A program made the translations under genes and the position numbers. Positions 24,141 through 34,769 of a DNA stretch of 64,000 bases are shown in pieces (the stretch's first letter is position 1; each line of letters begins with the position of its first letter). This stretch comes from Topomyia yanbarensis (taxonomy: Eukaryota; Arthropoda; Insecta; Diptera; Culicidae): assembly GCF_030247195.1 (NCBI RefSeq), contig NC_080671.1, forward strand, positions 98,877,845-98,941,844. Reading direction: 5' to 3'. Below the pieces are notes generated by a model. It had not been told where the DNA came from. It was given only the letters and a program-made list of their open reading frames with translations, and did not search any database.

Positions 24141-24995
24141 TTACCAATCTGTTGAGCTGAGTTGATTGGTACACAAGAGTCGGCCCTCCAAACCTCGAAA
24201 TTTTTTTTCGAAATTTGAGGGTCCTTGTGGAGGGCAAAAACCCCTCCACGAGCCGAAAGAGCAGGCGGCCTTAAGATGCGCGAGGACGCTCATACTGCCG
24301 AAGGTAAGGACGTCACCCAACCGGGAGAAACCTGGAGTGCCGTTGTACGTCGGAATAAGCAGCACGGGAAACAGCAAAAACGGAAGGAACGGAGAAAAGT
24401 GGAGCAGAAGAAGAAAAGCAAGAACTAGTGCTCGCAAAGCCAATGACGCGACGACGTAAACAGCGGTCCTCAAGAAGATCAAAGACGATCCGGAGCGCAG
24501 GGATTTGCGGGGAAACGTGATAAGAACCAGGCGTACCCAAAAAAGTGGGATTCCCTTCGAGTTGAAGGAGGACCATACGATTAACATCTCGACTATGCAG
24601 GAGATTATTACCAAATCACCGGTTGAAGAGACAGAAGTTAAAGCCTTAAGCATTAAGACGAGCTGAAAGGTACACTGAGGCAGCACTGCAACCAGGGCGG
24701 GGTGCACACGATTTGTTTACCGGTAACGGCACTGGATGTAGGCAAGTAAATAAACAAGCGAAGAAATGCTTCAAATGTTTGAGCTTTAGACATTTAGCAG
24801 GCGTTTGCAAAGGCCCGGATAGATCCGGGATATACTGGAAATTCAAGAAGACGGGCCACCTTGCAAGAGACTGCACACAGAGGCTAGAGTGCATGTTTTG
24901 CACTCTAGCGGACGGAAACGGAGCTCAGAGTGGCTTCAATTACTCTGTCTACAAGAAGGCGACTGCATGCCAACGATAATGAAGATAAACCACAT
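24141..24995 (+). pseudogene. R1-type LINE ORF1 (gag) remnant
   Basis: Begins after the 'gagctgagttgattggtac' repeat and continues in several broken plus frames. A frame at 24225-24428 reads GETWSAVVRRNKQ followed by a Lys/Arg-rich stretch. At about 24767 a zinc knuckle CFKCLSFRHLAGVC is intact, and the next knuckle (YWKFKKTGHLARDC) has lost its first cysteines. This arrangement, basic gag followed by CCHC knuckles, precedes ORF2 in R1-clade LINEs. It is full of frameshifts and stops. Confidence 0.65.
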
Positions 24996-27716
24996 ATATC
25001 TGAATCACTATGGCACCGTACAGCAACTGTTGTGGCAGTCTACGACAGAAACTATGCGTGACGTCACTTTGATTTCAGAGCCCTCTCAAGTCCCTCTTTA
25101 CAACGGTAACCGGGTAGCGGATAGATCGGGAACGGCGGCGATTCATGTTATGGGCAGATTTTCCATTCAAAAAGTGGTAGAACGTTCTTACAAGGGCTTC
25201 GTGATCGCCAAAATCAATGGCGTCTTCGTATGCAGCTGTTACGCTCCTCCAACGCGGACAGTGTAGTAGTTCAGCCGAATGCTGCAGTAGTTATCAAAGC
25301 AGCTGAAAGTCGGTAGTCATTGGTGGTGATTTCAACGCATGGGCTATGAAGTGGGGCAATACAGTAACCAACACAAGATGGTGTATCCTGCAGGAAGCTC
25401 TAGCGAAGTTAGACGTACGATTGTGCAATGAAGGTTCTGTTAGCACCTTTCGGTGAGACGGGATGGAATCCATCATCGACGTCAAACTCTGTAGTCCTTC
25501 ATTGACGGCGGACATGGATTGGAGAGTACGCGAAACGTATACGCATAGTGACCACCAGGCGATTCGCTACCGTATCGGTCAACGGAACCCTGCTGCAGTA
25601 CGGAGAAGGATGACCGGTGAGCGAAAGTGGAAGACGAAAACCTTCAACAAAGACCTCTTCGATGAGGCACTTCGGTCGAACGGTGGGACCAAGAATGTGG
25701 ATACGTCTGACCTAACAAGAAGGATAGTGGCGGCTTGTGACGCCACAAGGCAGCGAAAACTGGAACCACGCAATAAACGGCGTTCAGCTTACTGATGGAA
25801 CGAGACGCTCAGTACGCTACGCGCTGCTTGTCGCAGAGCCAGAAGGCGGGTTCAAAGAGCAGTATCAGAGCCAGATAGGGAGAAGCGCAAGACAGCGGTT
25901 CGGGAATCTATGGCCGCTTTAAAACAGGAGATCAGGCTTAGCAAGTCAGATTGCCACAAGGAGCTGTGCCGAGAAGTAGATGCCAGTCCCTAGTGCGACG
26001 CGTACCATGTCCTGATGGCGAAAATTAAGGGCCCGTCGACGCTAGCCGAAATGTCCCCGGGTAAACTGAAGATAATCGTTGAGGGTCTTTTCCCAAAGCA
26101 CGATCCAACTAGCGGCCACCGACACCAAACGGCGAAGAAGAAGGAGTAAACAGGGACTATCGGCAAGTGACTAACAATGAACACGTTGAAGCATCGAAGC
26201 GACGGAAATGAAAGAAACCCCAGGTACGTATGGAATACCAAACGTGGTGCTGAAAGCTGCGATCCTGAAATACCCAGACATGTCCAGGATGGTGCTGCAG
26301 AAGTGTCTAGATGAAAGCAACTTCCCCGAAATGTGGAAGGTACAGAAGCTGGGGTTGCTGCCAAGCTAGAGAAGCCACCGGGAAATTCGGCCTCGTACAG
26401 GCCCATATGTCTGCAGAATACACTCGGAAAACTCCTGGAAAGGGTCATCCTCAATAGGTTGACGAAATTCACGGAAGGTGAGCGCAAACTGTCCAAGATG
26501 GAGTTGGGATTCCGCAAAGGAGGATCGACAGTGAATGCGATTCGAACAGTGCTCGAGAGTGCTGAGAAGGCATCTAAACGGAAACAACGTTATGGTCACG
26601 ATAGATGTGAAGAATGCTTTTAACAGCACCAGCACAGCACAGAATGAGGATCCTCGACTATCTATGCCAAATCCTTAAGAGCTACTTCCAGAGCAGAGTA
26701 GTGCTGTACGAGACGAACGATGGGCGGAAGTCTATGCAAATCACACCAGGCGTTCCTCTGGACTCCATTCCCGGATCAACGGTATGTACGATGGGGTCAT
26801 AACACTGCGGCTGCCTAGAAAAGTGAAAATCGTAGGTTTCGCGAACGATGTGTCACTAACGGTGAAGTGGAGGTGTCGGTGATGGCGACAATAGATGCTA
26901 TCGGGAACTGGAGTCAAGCTGCAGATAGCTCACCGTAAGACGGAGGTATTGTTGGGCAACAACTGCAAAGCAGCTCAGCGGATGCAGATCGACGTCGAAC
27001 AGTACTGCATCGAGACGCGCACTGAAGCAATTGGCAGTGATAATCGACTGCCGATTGAGCTTCAACAACCACGTCGACTACGCCTGCGAAAAGTCGGTAA
27101 ATGCAACGAACACAATAGCGGGGGTCATGCCAAACGTCGGCGGTCCGAGAAGTAGCACGAAACGTCTGCTAAAGTTTCATCATCGATACTGCGATATGAG
27201 ATTCCCGAATGGGGGGCGGCGCTGAACACCAAGAGGAGCCACGAAAAACTGAACAGGATGTTCCGGCTGATGGCCGCACGAGTCGCGAGCGCATACAGAA
27301 CCGTATCATGGAAGGCAGTATGCCTTATCGCCAGGATGATCCCCATCTGCATCACTTTAGCGGAGAACATCGAGTGCTACAATCGGAGAAACACCAGAAC
27401 CGTGAAGAAGATGGTGAGCATCGATTCGATGTCAAGGTGGCAGCAGGAATGGAACAATACGGAGAAGGGAAGGTGGATCTACCGGCTTATCACAAGCCAG
27501 TCGACGTGCGTCAAAAGAAAACACAAAGAGGTGAACTTCCACCTGGCGCAGCTCCTGTCGGGCCACGGCTACTTCAGGAAGTATCCTTCTCGGATCGGGG
27601 ACGCAACGTTATCGTTGTGTCCGGAGCGTGAGAACGTCGAGGAGACACCGGATCATGTGGTTTTCGAATGTCCGAGGTTCGAAGCGAAAACACGTAGAAC
27701 GTGGTCGACAGAGTGA
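24979..27716 (+). pseudogene. R1-type LINE ORF2 (endonuclease-reverse transcriptase) remnant
   Basis: Fragments in all three plus frames follow the usual domain order. The APE endonuclease has VCSCYAPP (near 25240), GGDFNAWAMKWGN (near 25326), the RDGMESIIDV region (near 25460) and YTHSDHQAIRYRI (near 25540). The reverse transcriptase has SYRPICLQNTLGKLLERVI (near 26395), the PGVP motif (near 26750) and GFANDVSLT (near 26840), where the catalytic box YADD/FADD has become FAND. The C-terminal domain spans 27258-27716 with LCPERENVEETPDHVVFECP. The EN-RT-CTD pattern without RNase H and the GDFNAWA/HSDHQAIRY wording fit the R1 clade (Waldo/RT1-like in mosquitoes). It is decayed and inactive. Confidence 0.78.
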
Positions 27717-27754
27717 TGACGCAGATCACGACCGACTTGCAGAGGAACCCTAGT

Positions 27755-27839
27755 AACAATTGAGGTTTTATGGTAGTTTTATAACCACTCATAAAACTTA
27801 GAATGCACTTGTAGCATACTATAAAACTTCAATTGTTAC
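27755..27839. mobile_element. 85-bp palindromic MITE
   Basis: GTAACAATTGAGGTTTTATG at the left is matched by the inverse of GTAACAATTGAAGTTTTATA at the right, so almost the whole element folds on itself. It interrupts the end of the R1-type LINE. No clear target duplication. Confidence 0.7.
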
Positions 27840-28600
27840 ATGGGAAATGGCATAAAGAACAGCAAGCAACGGTTTCGGGAGAGAAATCAACACAGAAAAC
27901 CTCTCCGCTGGGGTAAGCTTGATCCACCACCAGGAACCAATCGAGTAGACTGCAACAAAGCACCAAGAACAGGTCTTCGGGGCGCCAGCGAACCAGATAC
28001 TACGCTCTACCCGGAATCGCCAGACGGTCCACTACACTCTACCAGTTGATCCGAGAGCAATATAGCGAAAATCAAAGAATAATCGGTATCGGGTGAAATT
28101 CTTTCGTCAGGGAACTCTCCGTCAGCGTGAGCCAGTCGGGGCACCAGCGAACCGAACGCATCTGGCTGATTAGCTCGGTTTCGGGAGAACTTTTAGCTGG
28201 ATTATGGTGGGACTAGACCGAGTATATCGCGAACAAGTCGGGAGATGAATGGCTCACCTAGGCAATGGCACAAGGGAGCTGAAGGGCTCAGTAAATTAGA
28301 AAACTTGTAGTTTGCCGCCCAGATTATCCTCGCACATTGTGTGGATGGCCGAAAACTGGTAGTGTGTCTAGAAGGAAAGAAATAAATAATATGTAGTTGG
28401 ATTAAAATGTCTGCTGAACACATAAAAAAACCTTCATCAGAAGTAATTCGATAAGGTAGTGCCGAGGAGGAATTATGTTCCGTGCAAGAGTAGTTGTTTT
28501 ATCGGGTCGGGTGATAGCCCAAACCCGTTCCCTGAATTGTTGGTTTTTGTACATTTTTTCCTGCTCAGGGTGTATTTGGACATTTTTTCTGCCTTAACAC
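27840..28600. other. LINE 3' tail and unassigned sequence
   Basis: The first ~350 bp keep the GC-richer composition of the R1-type LINE and probably are its 3' end. Beyond about 28430 nothing is recognised. Confidence 0.4.
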
Positions 28601-28604
28601 AGAC

Positions 28605-28835
28605 ATTATTCCAATTTGTCGAGCTGAGTGGATTGGTATATGAGATTCGGTCCTCCGGACTTTCGAAAGAGTCTTAAAATTTGAGCGTATCCTATTCATT
28701 TCCTGCGTAAGAAATACAAAAGTATGTTTCCATGTGTAATCCAGTAGATTAAAGAAAATTAATATGTAAAGCAAAAAAATTGGCACCTTTAGGCTAACAC
28801 AAACGTGCCTTATCAAATAAACGAAATAAATAAAA
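28605..28835 (+). repeat. Retroelement UTR-like repeat with AAATAAA-rich tail
   Basis: Starts with the same 'gagctgagtggattggta' core seen near 4680 and 24150. It ends with 'ttggcacctttaggctaac' and 'atcaaataaacgaaataaataaa'. A related tail (gcgccttcaagctaac...caaataaac) is at about 51798-51840. The arrangement suggests a LINE-mobilised short element, but I cannot name the family. Confidence 0.5.
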
Positions 28836-28888
28836 AAGGCTCGGTGATGGTCAGCCGAAGCAAATCTGATAGAAAATAAATTTTAGTC

Positions 28889-29023
28889 TTATTTTGTTAT
28901 TTTCGTTAAATACAATTGCTTGTAATCCAAATTCTGTTGAAGTGGGAGTTCCTTGAAGCAGATACTCCCGTATTTCGACGGGTCTTCATATTGCAGTCCC
29001 GGTTCGGTGATCACGCCGTCAAT
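28889..29023 (-). other. Putative terminal exon, paralogue of 8371-8514 (44 aa)
   Basis: The minus frame from 29023 is open for 44 codons and ends ACA AAA TAA. Its first codon follows TAG, a possible acceptor. The upstream minus sequence has an open stretch (29319 to 29125, including GLCISGTGKSGEFI) ending in a good donor, AAG|GTACGAG, which would give a 101-bp intron in phase 0. Homology to the 8371-8514 frame is ungapped for 29 codons. The product is unknown. It lies about 0.7 kb past the stop of cytochrome b5-related paralogue 2, so it could be a separate small gene or an alternative 3' exon. Confidence 0.35.
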
Positions 29024-29750
29024 CTAAACTGTTCGGTCGGGTATGTAGACGCGCTAGCTTTTTGTGAAACTATCGCAACAAGTCAAACTCTTTGCTTGGT
29101 GAAGTCATAAGCGATATCTCGTACCTTATTTGCTCGTGTGTTATTTATGTGACCGTTGATTACTGCACAGTCAGGTCCCGAGGAATTTCTAATAAATTCG
29201 CCACTTTTCCCAGTTCCGGAAATACACAAGCCAAGACCCAGCTGAGTGGAGATATTTTTTTCAATTCGGCTTGTATTAAGATCAACATATATTTTTTTTG
29301 GAACATCAATAACACGCAAGTAAAGGCGTTTATCGCTCCTTTATTTATGAAGTGGACAGGAAAAAAACTAATACTTCTAATCTACATTCTTTTTAACACA
29401 AAATGTATTTCTCAAAACTCTTGGGTCATGAAAATTCGGCTAAATGACTAATTTTTGCTTGCCGAGACTGAGAGAGCCTGAAAGAGAAACTTCAATAAAA
29501 TTGTTCGGAATTGCTAACAGTTTAAAACAGGATTTTATAAAATATAAATTATTGACACTGCACTAAACATATTTGGCAGAGCTTACACATTTTAACGACA
29601 TAAAGTATTGGATAATATTAAGAAATTAAAAACAAATTCTACGCGTAAGTCCTAACAATATAATGCCACAGCCTATTTTACTTCAATATCGTACCGCTCC
29701 GAACAGACATATCAGGGTTTCATCCGGATTACGGGAAGACATCCTCCTCT

Positions 29751-31360
29751 TCAGAGGAACTTCTTCGACGGTACGTAGGTAATCGGATCGATTCGAGCCA
29801 ACTGTTGATACTGACCAATGATCATCCGCCACCACGGGCACTCTCGATACTCTAACTGGAATTCTGCGCAAGTCTCGAAAAATACCGGATACAACTGGGA
29901 TAATAATCCGTGATCCATTGTCGGAAACAGATGATGCAAACAATGGTGCCCGAAGCTGGTTAGCACCTGAAACTGCGAACCTTTAATGTCAGACCGATCG
30001 ATGACCGTCGCAATTTGGTAGATTCCAAAATCAATGTCCGTGCTACAAAACCATTATTGGTAAATATCGATTACATATTTAAAAATTAAAAAACCTACGG
30101 GATCAAATCGCCCGAGTGGACTATCTCCGGATGATGATGAGCCGCATTTAGACCAATGAATCCAAAGACGAAGCTTGCCACCAGAACGATAAACATCCAC
30201 ATGGTCAGTACTGTTTTCAAATTGCTCGACCCCGTGACGTACATGAAAGTGGGCAATATCAAAGTTATCAAGTCATCCAGATGGAACATATTTTTCCTGG
30301 TGTAAAATGTTTCGATCACGCTACAAAATTTATTGCAAGTTAATCGATGTCATGAATTTTAAAATATTTCAAAACCCTACCGTTTCACGAGTTCATTGAA
30401 AAACATAACAGTATATACGAACGGTACATAAATCCAAGATCCGAATCGTTGGACGAGATTTTTTCTCGGAGAACGTGGAAGCCAGCACAGGAATGGTTCG
30501 AAGAAAGAAATTTCCAGATCCAGCATGGAATTCGGGAACAAATGATGTGAAATCACGTGAGATATTCGCCATTCCCTGTAGTGCAGAATGTGTTATTTTT
30601 TTTAATCGAAGCAGACATGTACTGTACCTGTAACTGAAAAAGGACACATTAAAAATCAGCATCCTCCAATTGTCCTTTCGATGGAAGAAATTGTGTGCGC
30701 AAATTAATGTCCACGCAAGGAACAGCCCACAGACTGCCGCCAGCAAAAAGCTATTCAATTTAACTGCCGCAAATGCCAACGTAAAGGATGCGACCAGCAA
30801 GGAATCCTGAATCAATTCCGAGATCTTCGCCGGTCGATGGTCAAGCTCAGTCAGTTTTTCACTGACCCGTCGTTTCAGAGTTTTATAAAATCCTTGCTCA
30901 TGGAACGTCAGTCGAACATTTCGTGGGCTCTGAGCAGCACGAACTTTGAACGTGGGAAGCAACAGTTCAGCCTTGTTTCGAATGTGCTGAGTTTCGAATG
31001 CTTCCGTTATGTCGGTACCCTGAAATTATAAAATTAAAATTGCAAAAGAGTTCTGTTTAAATTAGTTCAATGGTTAACGGAACCAACCTTTGTCAGTCTA
31101 ATCCAATCGGCACCGCCGGGATGGCGCTCAACGAATTCTGTCAAATCGTATAACGAATCGTGGATTCGCCACAAACCTTCGGCGCCATCATCTCGGCGTT
31201 TTCCTGCCAGCCAGAGGTACACCGTTTTGAGGGAACTGTTTCGAAACGTGGGGTATTTTGTGGTAATCGTTGTAATCGTATCCGGTTTAGATGTTTCATT
31301 CGGAGTCGGTTTGGTCACCGTGGTGATGACGGTTGTGCTGCTTGATGCCCAGTTCACCAT
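29751..31360 (-). CDS. Cyt-b5-r: Cytochrome b5-related protein, paralogue 2 (5 exons, 457 aa)
   Basis: Same architecture as paralogue 1: an N-terminal cytochrome b5 domain joined to a membrane desaturase-like domain, expected in the ER with electrons passed from heme to a di-iron centre. Coding exons are 31360-31088, 31019-30628, 30575-30381, 30320-30099 and 30042-29751. The introns are 52-68 bp, GT/AG, in the same phases as paralogue 1. The second exons are both 392 nt and the fourth both 222 nt. HPGG is at residues 80-83. Histidine boxes are HNFFH (200-204), HVISHH (228-233) and HHCLHH (393-398), with HHH at 348-350. Aligned parts of exon 2 are about 70% identical to paralogue 1. The Ser/Thr-rich N-terminus is shorter and the C-terminus ends ten or so residues earlier (SKKFL). 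All frames are open and no key residue is missing. Confidence 0.93.
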
Positions 31361-31925
31361 CGTTTTGCAGATGCGTTGAAAATAATCTATTTAGGTAAGT
31401 AAAAAAAACATTAATGGCATAAATTTTGTGCATTTTTTTTTCTCAAAAAGTTTCAGAAATCGCCATAAATTAATTTGTATGAGAATAGGTATGCCTGAAA
31501 ATTATCAACTCGGTACCGTAAACCGGGGTGACTAATGATCGGGGTCACGTTGATCACTCAAAACTTTTTTCGTATATTGCTTATTTAGGCAGAGTAGCCT
31601 ACCGAATCATTTACTTGTAAAATGCTGATTTTATATACCTTTTAAGTAAGTTGTTCGATTTTTGGGTATAAAAACTACAAAACCCATAATTTTACTTGTT
31701 TTTTTTTCACGAGGGTTCGTCGTGGGTCTTACCCTTGCTGTGTTAAGCGAATCTCTGACACAGTGGACGTATGTTTTTTCGCAAATCGTGGTATTCAAAT
31801 GATGGCCATGACCCTAATACCAATTTTGGGGTTCGCTATAAGCGATTATAAGCCAATGTGTTTGGTATCTTCTAGTTGCTGTACAACAAGCGCTGATGAT
31901 GAAATGTGTAGTGCTGTAATCGAGT
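31361..31925. other. Upstream intergenic of gene 2
   Basis: No clear TATA box next to the start codon. The run 'accgtaaaccggggtgac' at about 31514 resembles one end of a MITE, but I found no inverted partner nearby. Confidence 0.4.
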
Positions 31926-32413
31926 ATGGTTAGAGTAGCACAAATTAATCTTCAGCATAAACGTACATCAACTATGAATTTATTACGCCTAGTGCAGGAA
32001 GGAAAAGCTTCCATAGCTTTGGTTCTAGCACCGTATTTCCATAAACGAAACTTCTATGTTGGAAAGCTACTTAACCCCGTTTTCGTAGCTTTTAACAAAA
32101 ATGGCATTACAAATCCACGTGAAATGCCTCTTTCATGCATGTGATTTCGAAAATGTCAAAGAATTTGTTGCATTTTTTCAAGCACAACTGCAGTATTCTA
32201 GTCAGGGCATCGACTGGACATTGCAAACTCAATTATCACATGACTACTATTCAGCGCGCTGAGTATTATTCATGTGATCTTTGTAAATCCGATTACGGAA
32301 CAGCATATCATTTGATATGCAACTGCCCTGTAGTAATGCAATTACGTATCCGGTTTTTTGGTTCTCCATACAAAATTGACCTGCATGAAGGGCCGTTATT
32401 GATCATACTATAA
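31926..32413 (+). pseudogene. Internally deleted LINE ORF2 (Loa-like)
   Basis: Frame 31926-32144 is the start of an endonuclease domain: VRVAQINLQHKRT near the N-terminus, then LVQEGKASIALV and FYVGKLLNPVFVAF. Frame 32135-32413 is the extreme C-terminus of the same kind of ORF2, with HCKLNYHM and the Cys/His motif CDLCKSDYGTAYHLICNCP. The endonuclease rest, reverse transcriptase and RNase H are gone, and the join is near 32130. The wording matches Loa/Lian-type mosquito LINEs as I know them. This is a deletion derivative that cannot encode an enzyme. Confidence 0.68.
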
Positions 32414-32527
32414 TCTTAGTCTCTTTAGGTTGCACGTTGTGTATGATGTACTACTCCCAAGGTTAAAAACGTCGATTATATCCTGCATAGAGGAAAAGGT
32501 TACGTATTACAATTACAAATAAGCGTA

Positions 32528-32729
32528 AATGACCATTCATAAATTACGTAACGCAAAGATTGTCCAAATTTGACTCCCCCAACCCATGTAACAAATGGTC
32601 ACAAATTTCTCTATCCCCTCTCCCCTATTACGTAACGTTGTAGTCTACTCCCCCTTCCCCATATGTCACAATTTTTCGGAGCCCCTCCCCACACCCCTAA
32701 AAGCGTTACATATTTTATGAATGATCCCT
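32528..32729. mobile_element. 202-bp MITE (GATCATTCATAAATTACGTAACGC family)
   Basis: The left end AATGACCATTCATAAATTACG is the inverse of the right end (AGGGATCATTCATAAAATATG), and both continue into GTAACGC. TA flanks at 32526-32527 and 32730-32731. The interior is C-rich ('cccctcccc') and non-coding. TIR and TA duplication place it with Tc1/mariner-like MITEs. Confidence 0.78.
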
Positions 32730-32731
32730 TA

Positions 32732-33855
32732 ATGCAATGTAAGCGTGATTTCGATAGAAATGACAAAAGTCAGTGCAGCAAACAATCGATATTATAAACC
32801 AAAGCACAATATTTGACAATTAGGACAACACTTCCAGGCAGCCCTTCAGTACCATTAGTCTAATTTCCAAGTGAAACACCTATCGGAGCCATTCAAGATG
32901 AAGCGATCCTAGAATCATAACAAAGGTTCGGTTATGTTACAGCATCTGTATGCGGCTAGAAAATAATACATATACTGATAGAGGATGGCACGCACACAAG
33001 TATATTGTTTAGCAATGTGCTAACATGGTTAAATACAGTGATACAATTTTTAAGCATTCTGAAATAAGGCATTAAAGTTACAAAATATTTTGTCTTGCGC
33101 GCTAATGCAATGTTTTGATTTTGACGATGAAATAAAATGAATCAGACACGATGGCATCCATTTTAGTTGCCAGCGTCACGATTTCCTTAAACCCAATCAT
33201 GAGTAAATTCCAAATTGGTTCAGCAGCAGCCCTAAGTTTAACCTATGTCATTGTTCTGTATGATTGCTATGCTTGATTTGACGTAGATATATATTGATAG
33301 TTATATTTAGATTTCAAATGTTTACGATTGTCATAGGTATTATGATTAGGTAAATGTGAAAACGCCAATAACCGAGGAATGGTTGTTTAATGATATTTTA
33401 ACTTTATACGTCAAAGCATTTTACGGAATGCATATAAAAACTAAAATAAATAAACATCTCGTATGTGTGTTGACAATATTACCCACGAACGGAATGAAAG
33501 GCCAGGAAAAATACCAATCAACGTTCTCCAATCTTTGGCTCCTGTTTGGTGGTTTGTTTGTTAGGCTCTCACTTGACAAGTACATATGAGTATGACAAGT
33601 CAATTCACTTCACTCAAGGACCTACAACAAGACAAGATAATAAGCGGTTTTTGTTTGACGTCAGAATATTTCAGCTCCTGATGATTAGTTGATTTCAACA
33701 ACTTGCACCATGAAAAATTAAACGTACCCCCTAAGGACGCTTGGTTTCAAAATCATCTAATGAACGACGATCGTTGGACCAACGTTGGACGAGGTCCAAA
33801 TAACCGTTCAACGTACGTCCAACGTTGGACCCGTGTTGAACGATTTCGCAACAAG
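32732..33855. other. Intergenic, no gene seen
   Basis: Contains only short frames. Around 33770-33845 the motif 'ccaacgttgga' recurs in both orientations, giving a cluster of small palindromes of unknown meaning. Confidence 0.45.
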
Positions 33856-33859
33856 CCCA

Positions 33860-34276
33860 GCAAAAATTCCGGAAGGCATCGCAGTATGCTTCCCAGACTT
33901 TGCCACCTTACTGCTTGCTACACTCTACTTCCCCTGTTAGCTGTGACAGAGAGCAATCCTTAGTCGGCTGATCGTCCACAGCGAGAATGGTCGTTGCTTT
34001 TGGATTTTTCGTCGTTAGCCGGGAAGTTGAAATCTCATACTTTTATAAATCGACAAAACGGTTTACAAACGCGAAAAAATTACAGTTTAATGAGAAATGC
34101 TCAGAACTGTAGTGTGCATTTTGTTTTGCTAAAACAAAGCACTAAGTGTTTATACTTGTCTCATTTAAACTCAGCAAGGATGGTGAGGTTTCGACGTGTA
34201 CTCGAGATTATATGAAAGCCTATCCAAGGTCGGTAAAAATCTCCGAGTGAAAGCCTCACCGTAGGTGGCAACCCTA
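33860..34276. mobile_element. Truncated right end of hAT family hAT-B
   Basis: Aligns with the right-hand half of the complete element at 52338-53536: shared 'cccctgttagctgtg', 'cttagccgggaagttgaaat', 'aaatctccg' and the terminal AGGTGGCAACCCTA. The left terminus is absent, so this copy is a fragment. Confidence 0.7.
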
Positions 34277-34306
34277 GTAATGAGTATTTTCACCCTGTTC
34301 ATATTA

Positions 34307-34480
34307 GGTTTGTTCCAGTACACGGAAGTCACTTTCTGTTGCTCCGGAGCAAAAAATTGTTGCTCCTTTTCACTCCGATTTGCTACCAGAAGGTGAAAAA
34401 GAAAAGAAGATAATACAGGAACGATTTTCTCCCTGTTTGCTCCGGATTACTTCCAGTTTCTCCTGGTACTGGAACAAGCC
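34307..34480. mobile_element. 174-bp MITE with 5-bp TATTA duplication, copy 1
   Basis: Terminal inverted repeats GGTTTGTTCCAGTAC and its near-inverse, ending GTACTGGAACAAGCC. Perfect TATTA occurs at 34302-34306 and 34481-34485. A second copy in the opposite orientation at 52995-53158 is flanked by TATAA. The body is almost palindromic, with paired 'ctccgga' blocks. Confidence 0.82.
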
Positions 34481-34485
34481 TATTA

Positions 34486-34769
34486 TCTCCCTACCCATTT
34501 GAAGCTGTTGGATAGCAATGAGGTATATATAGGTGTGGCAGAACACACGGTTTGCTAGTGTTGGCAACCAAAAATATGTAAACAATCCAGAAGCACAACG
34601 GGTCGACTTCATAGCGATCACACGATTCAATGGGCGAGGAACGACGCTATGACGAAAGCAAGTCGATTTATACTTTGATCACTCACACCACTCATGTAAG
34701 ATTCATCTTACGAATACCAAAGTGCCATCTTTGCCAGACCTGTATCTACGACATTGGTTGGATAGAGCA
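34486..34769. other. Intergenic, no gene seen
   Basis: Short spacer between two mobile elements. No feature recognised. Confidence 0.4.

Noticed and set aside
24141..24707. 188-codon minus frame
   Set aside because: Antisense to the R1-type gag remnant, whose zinc knuckle and neighbouring endonuclease read on the plus strand.
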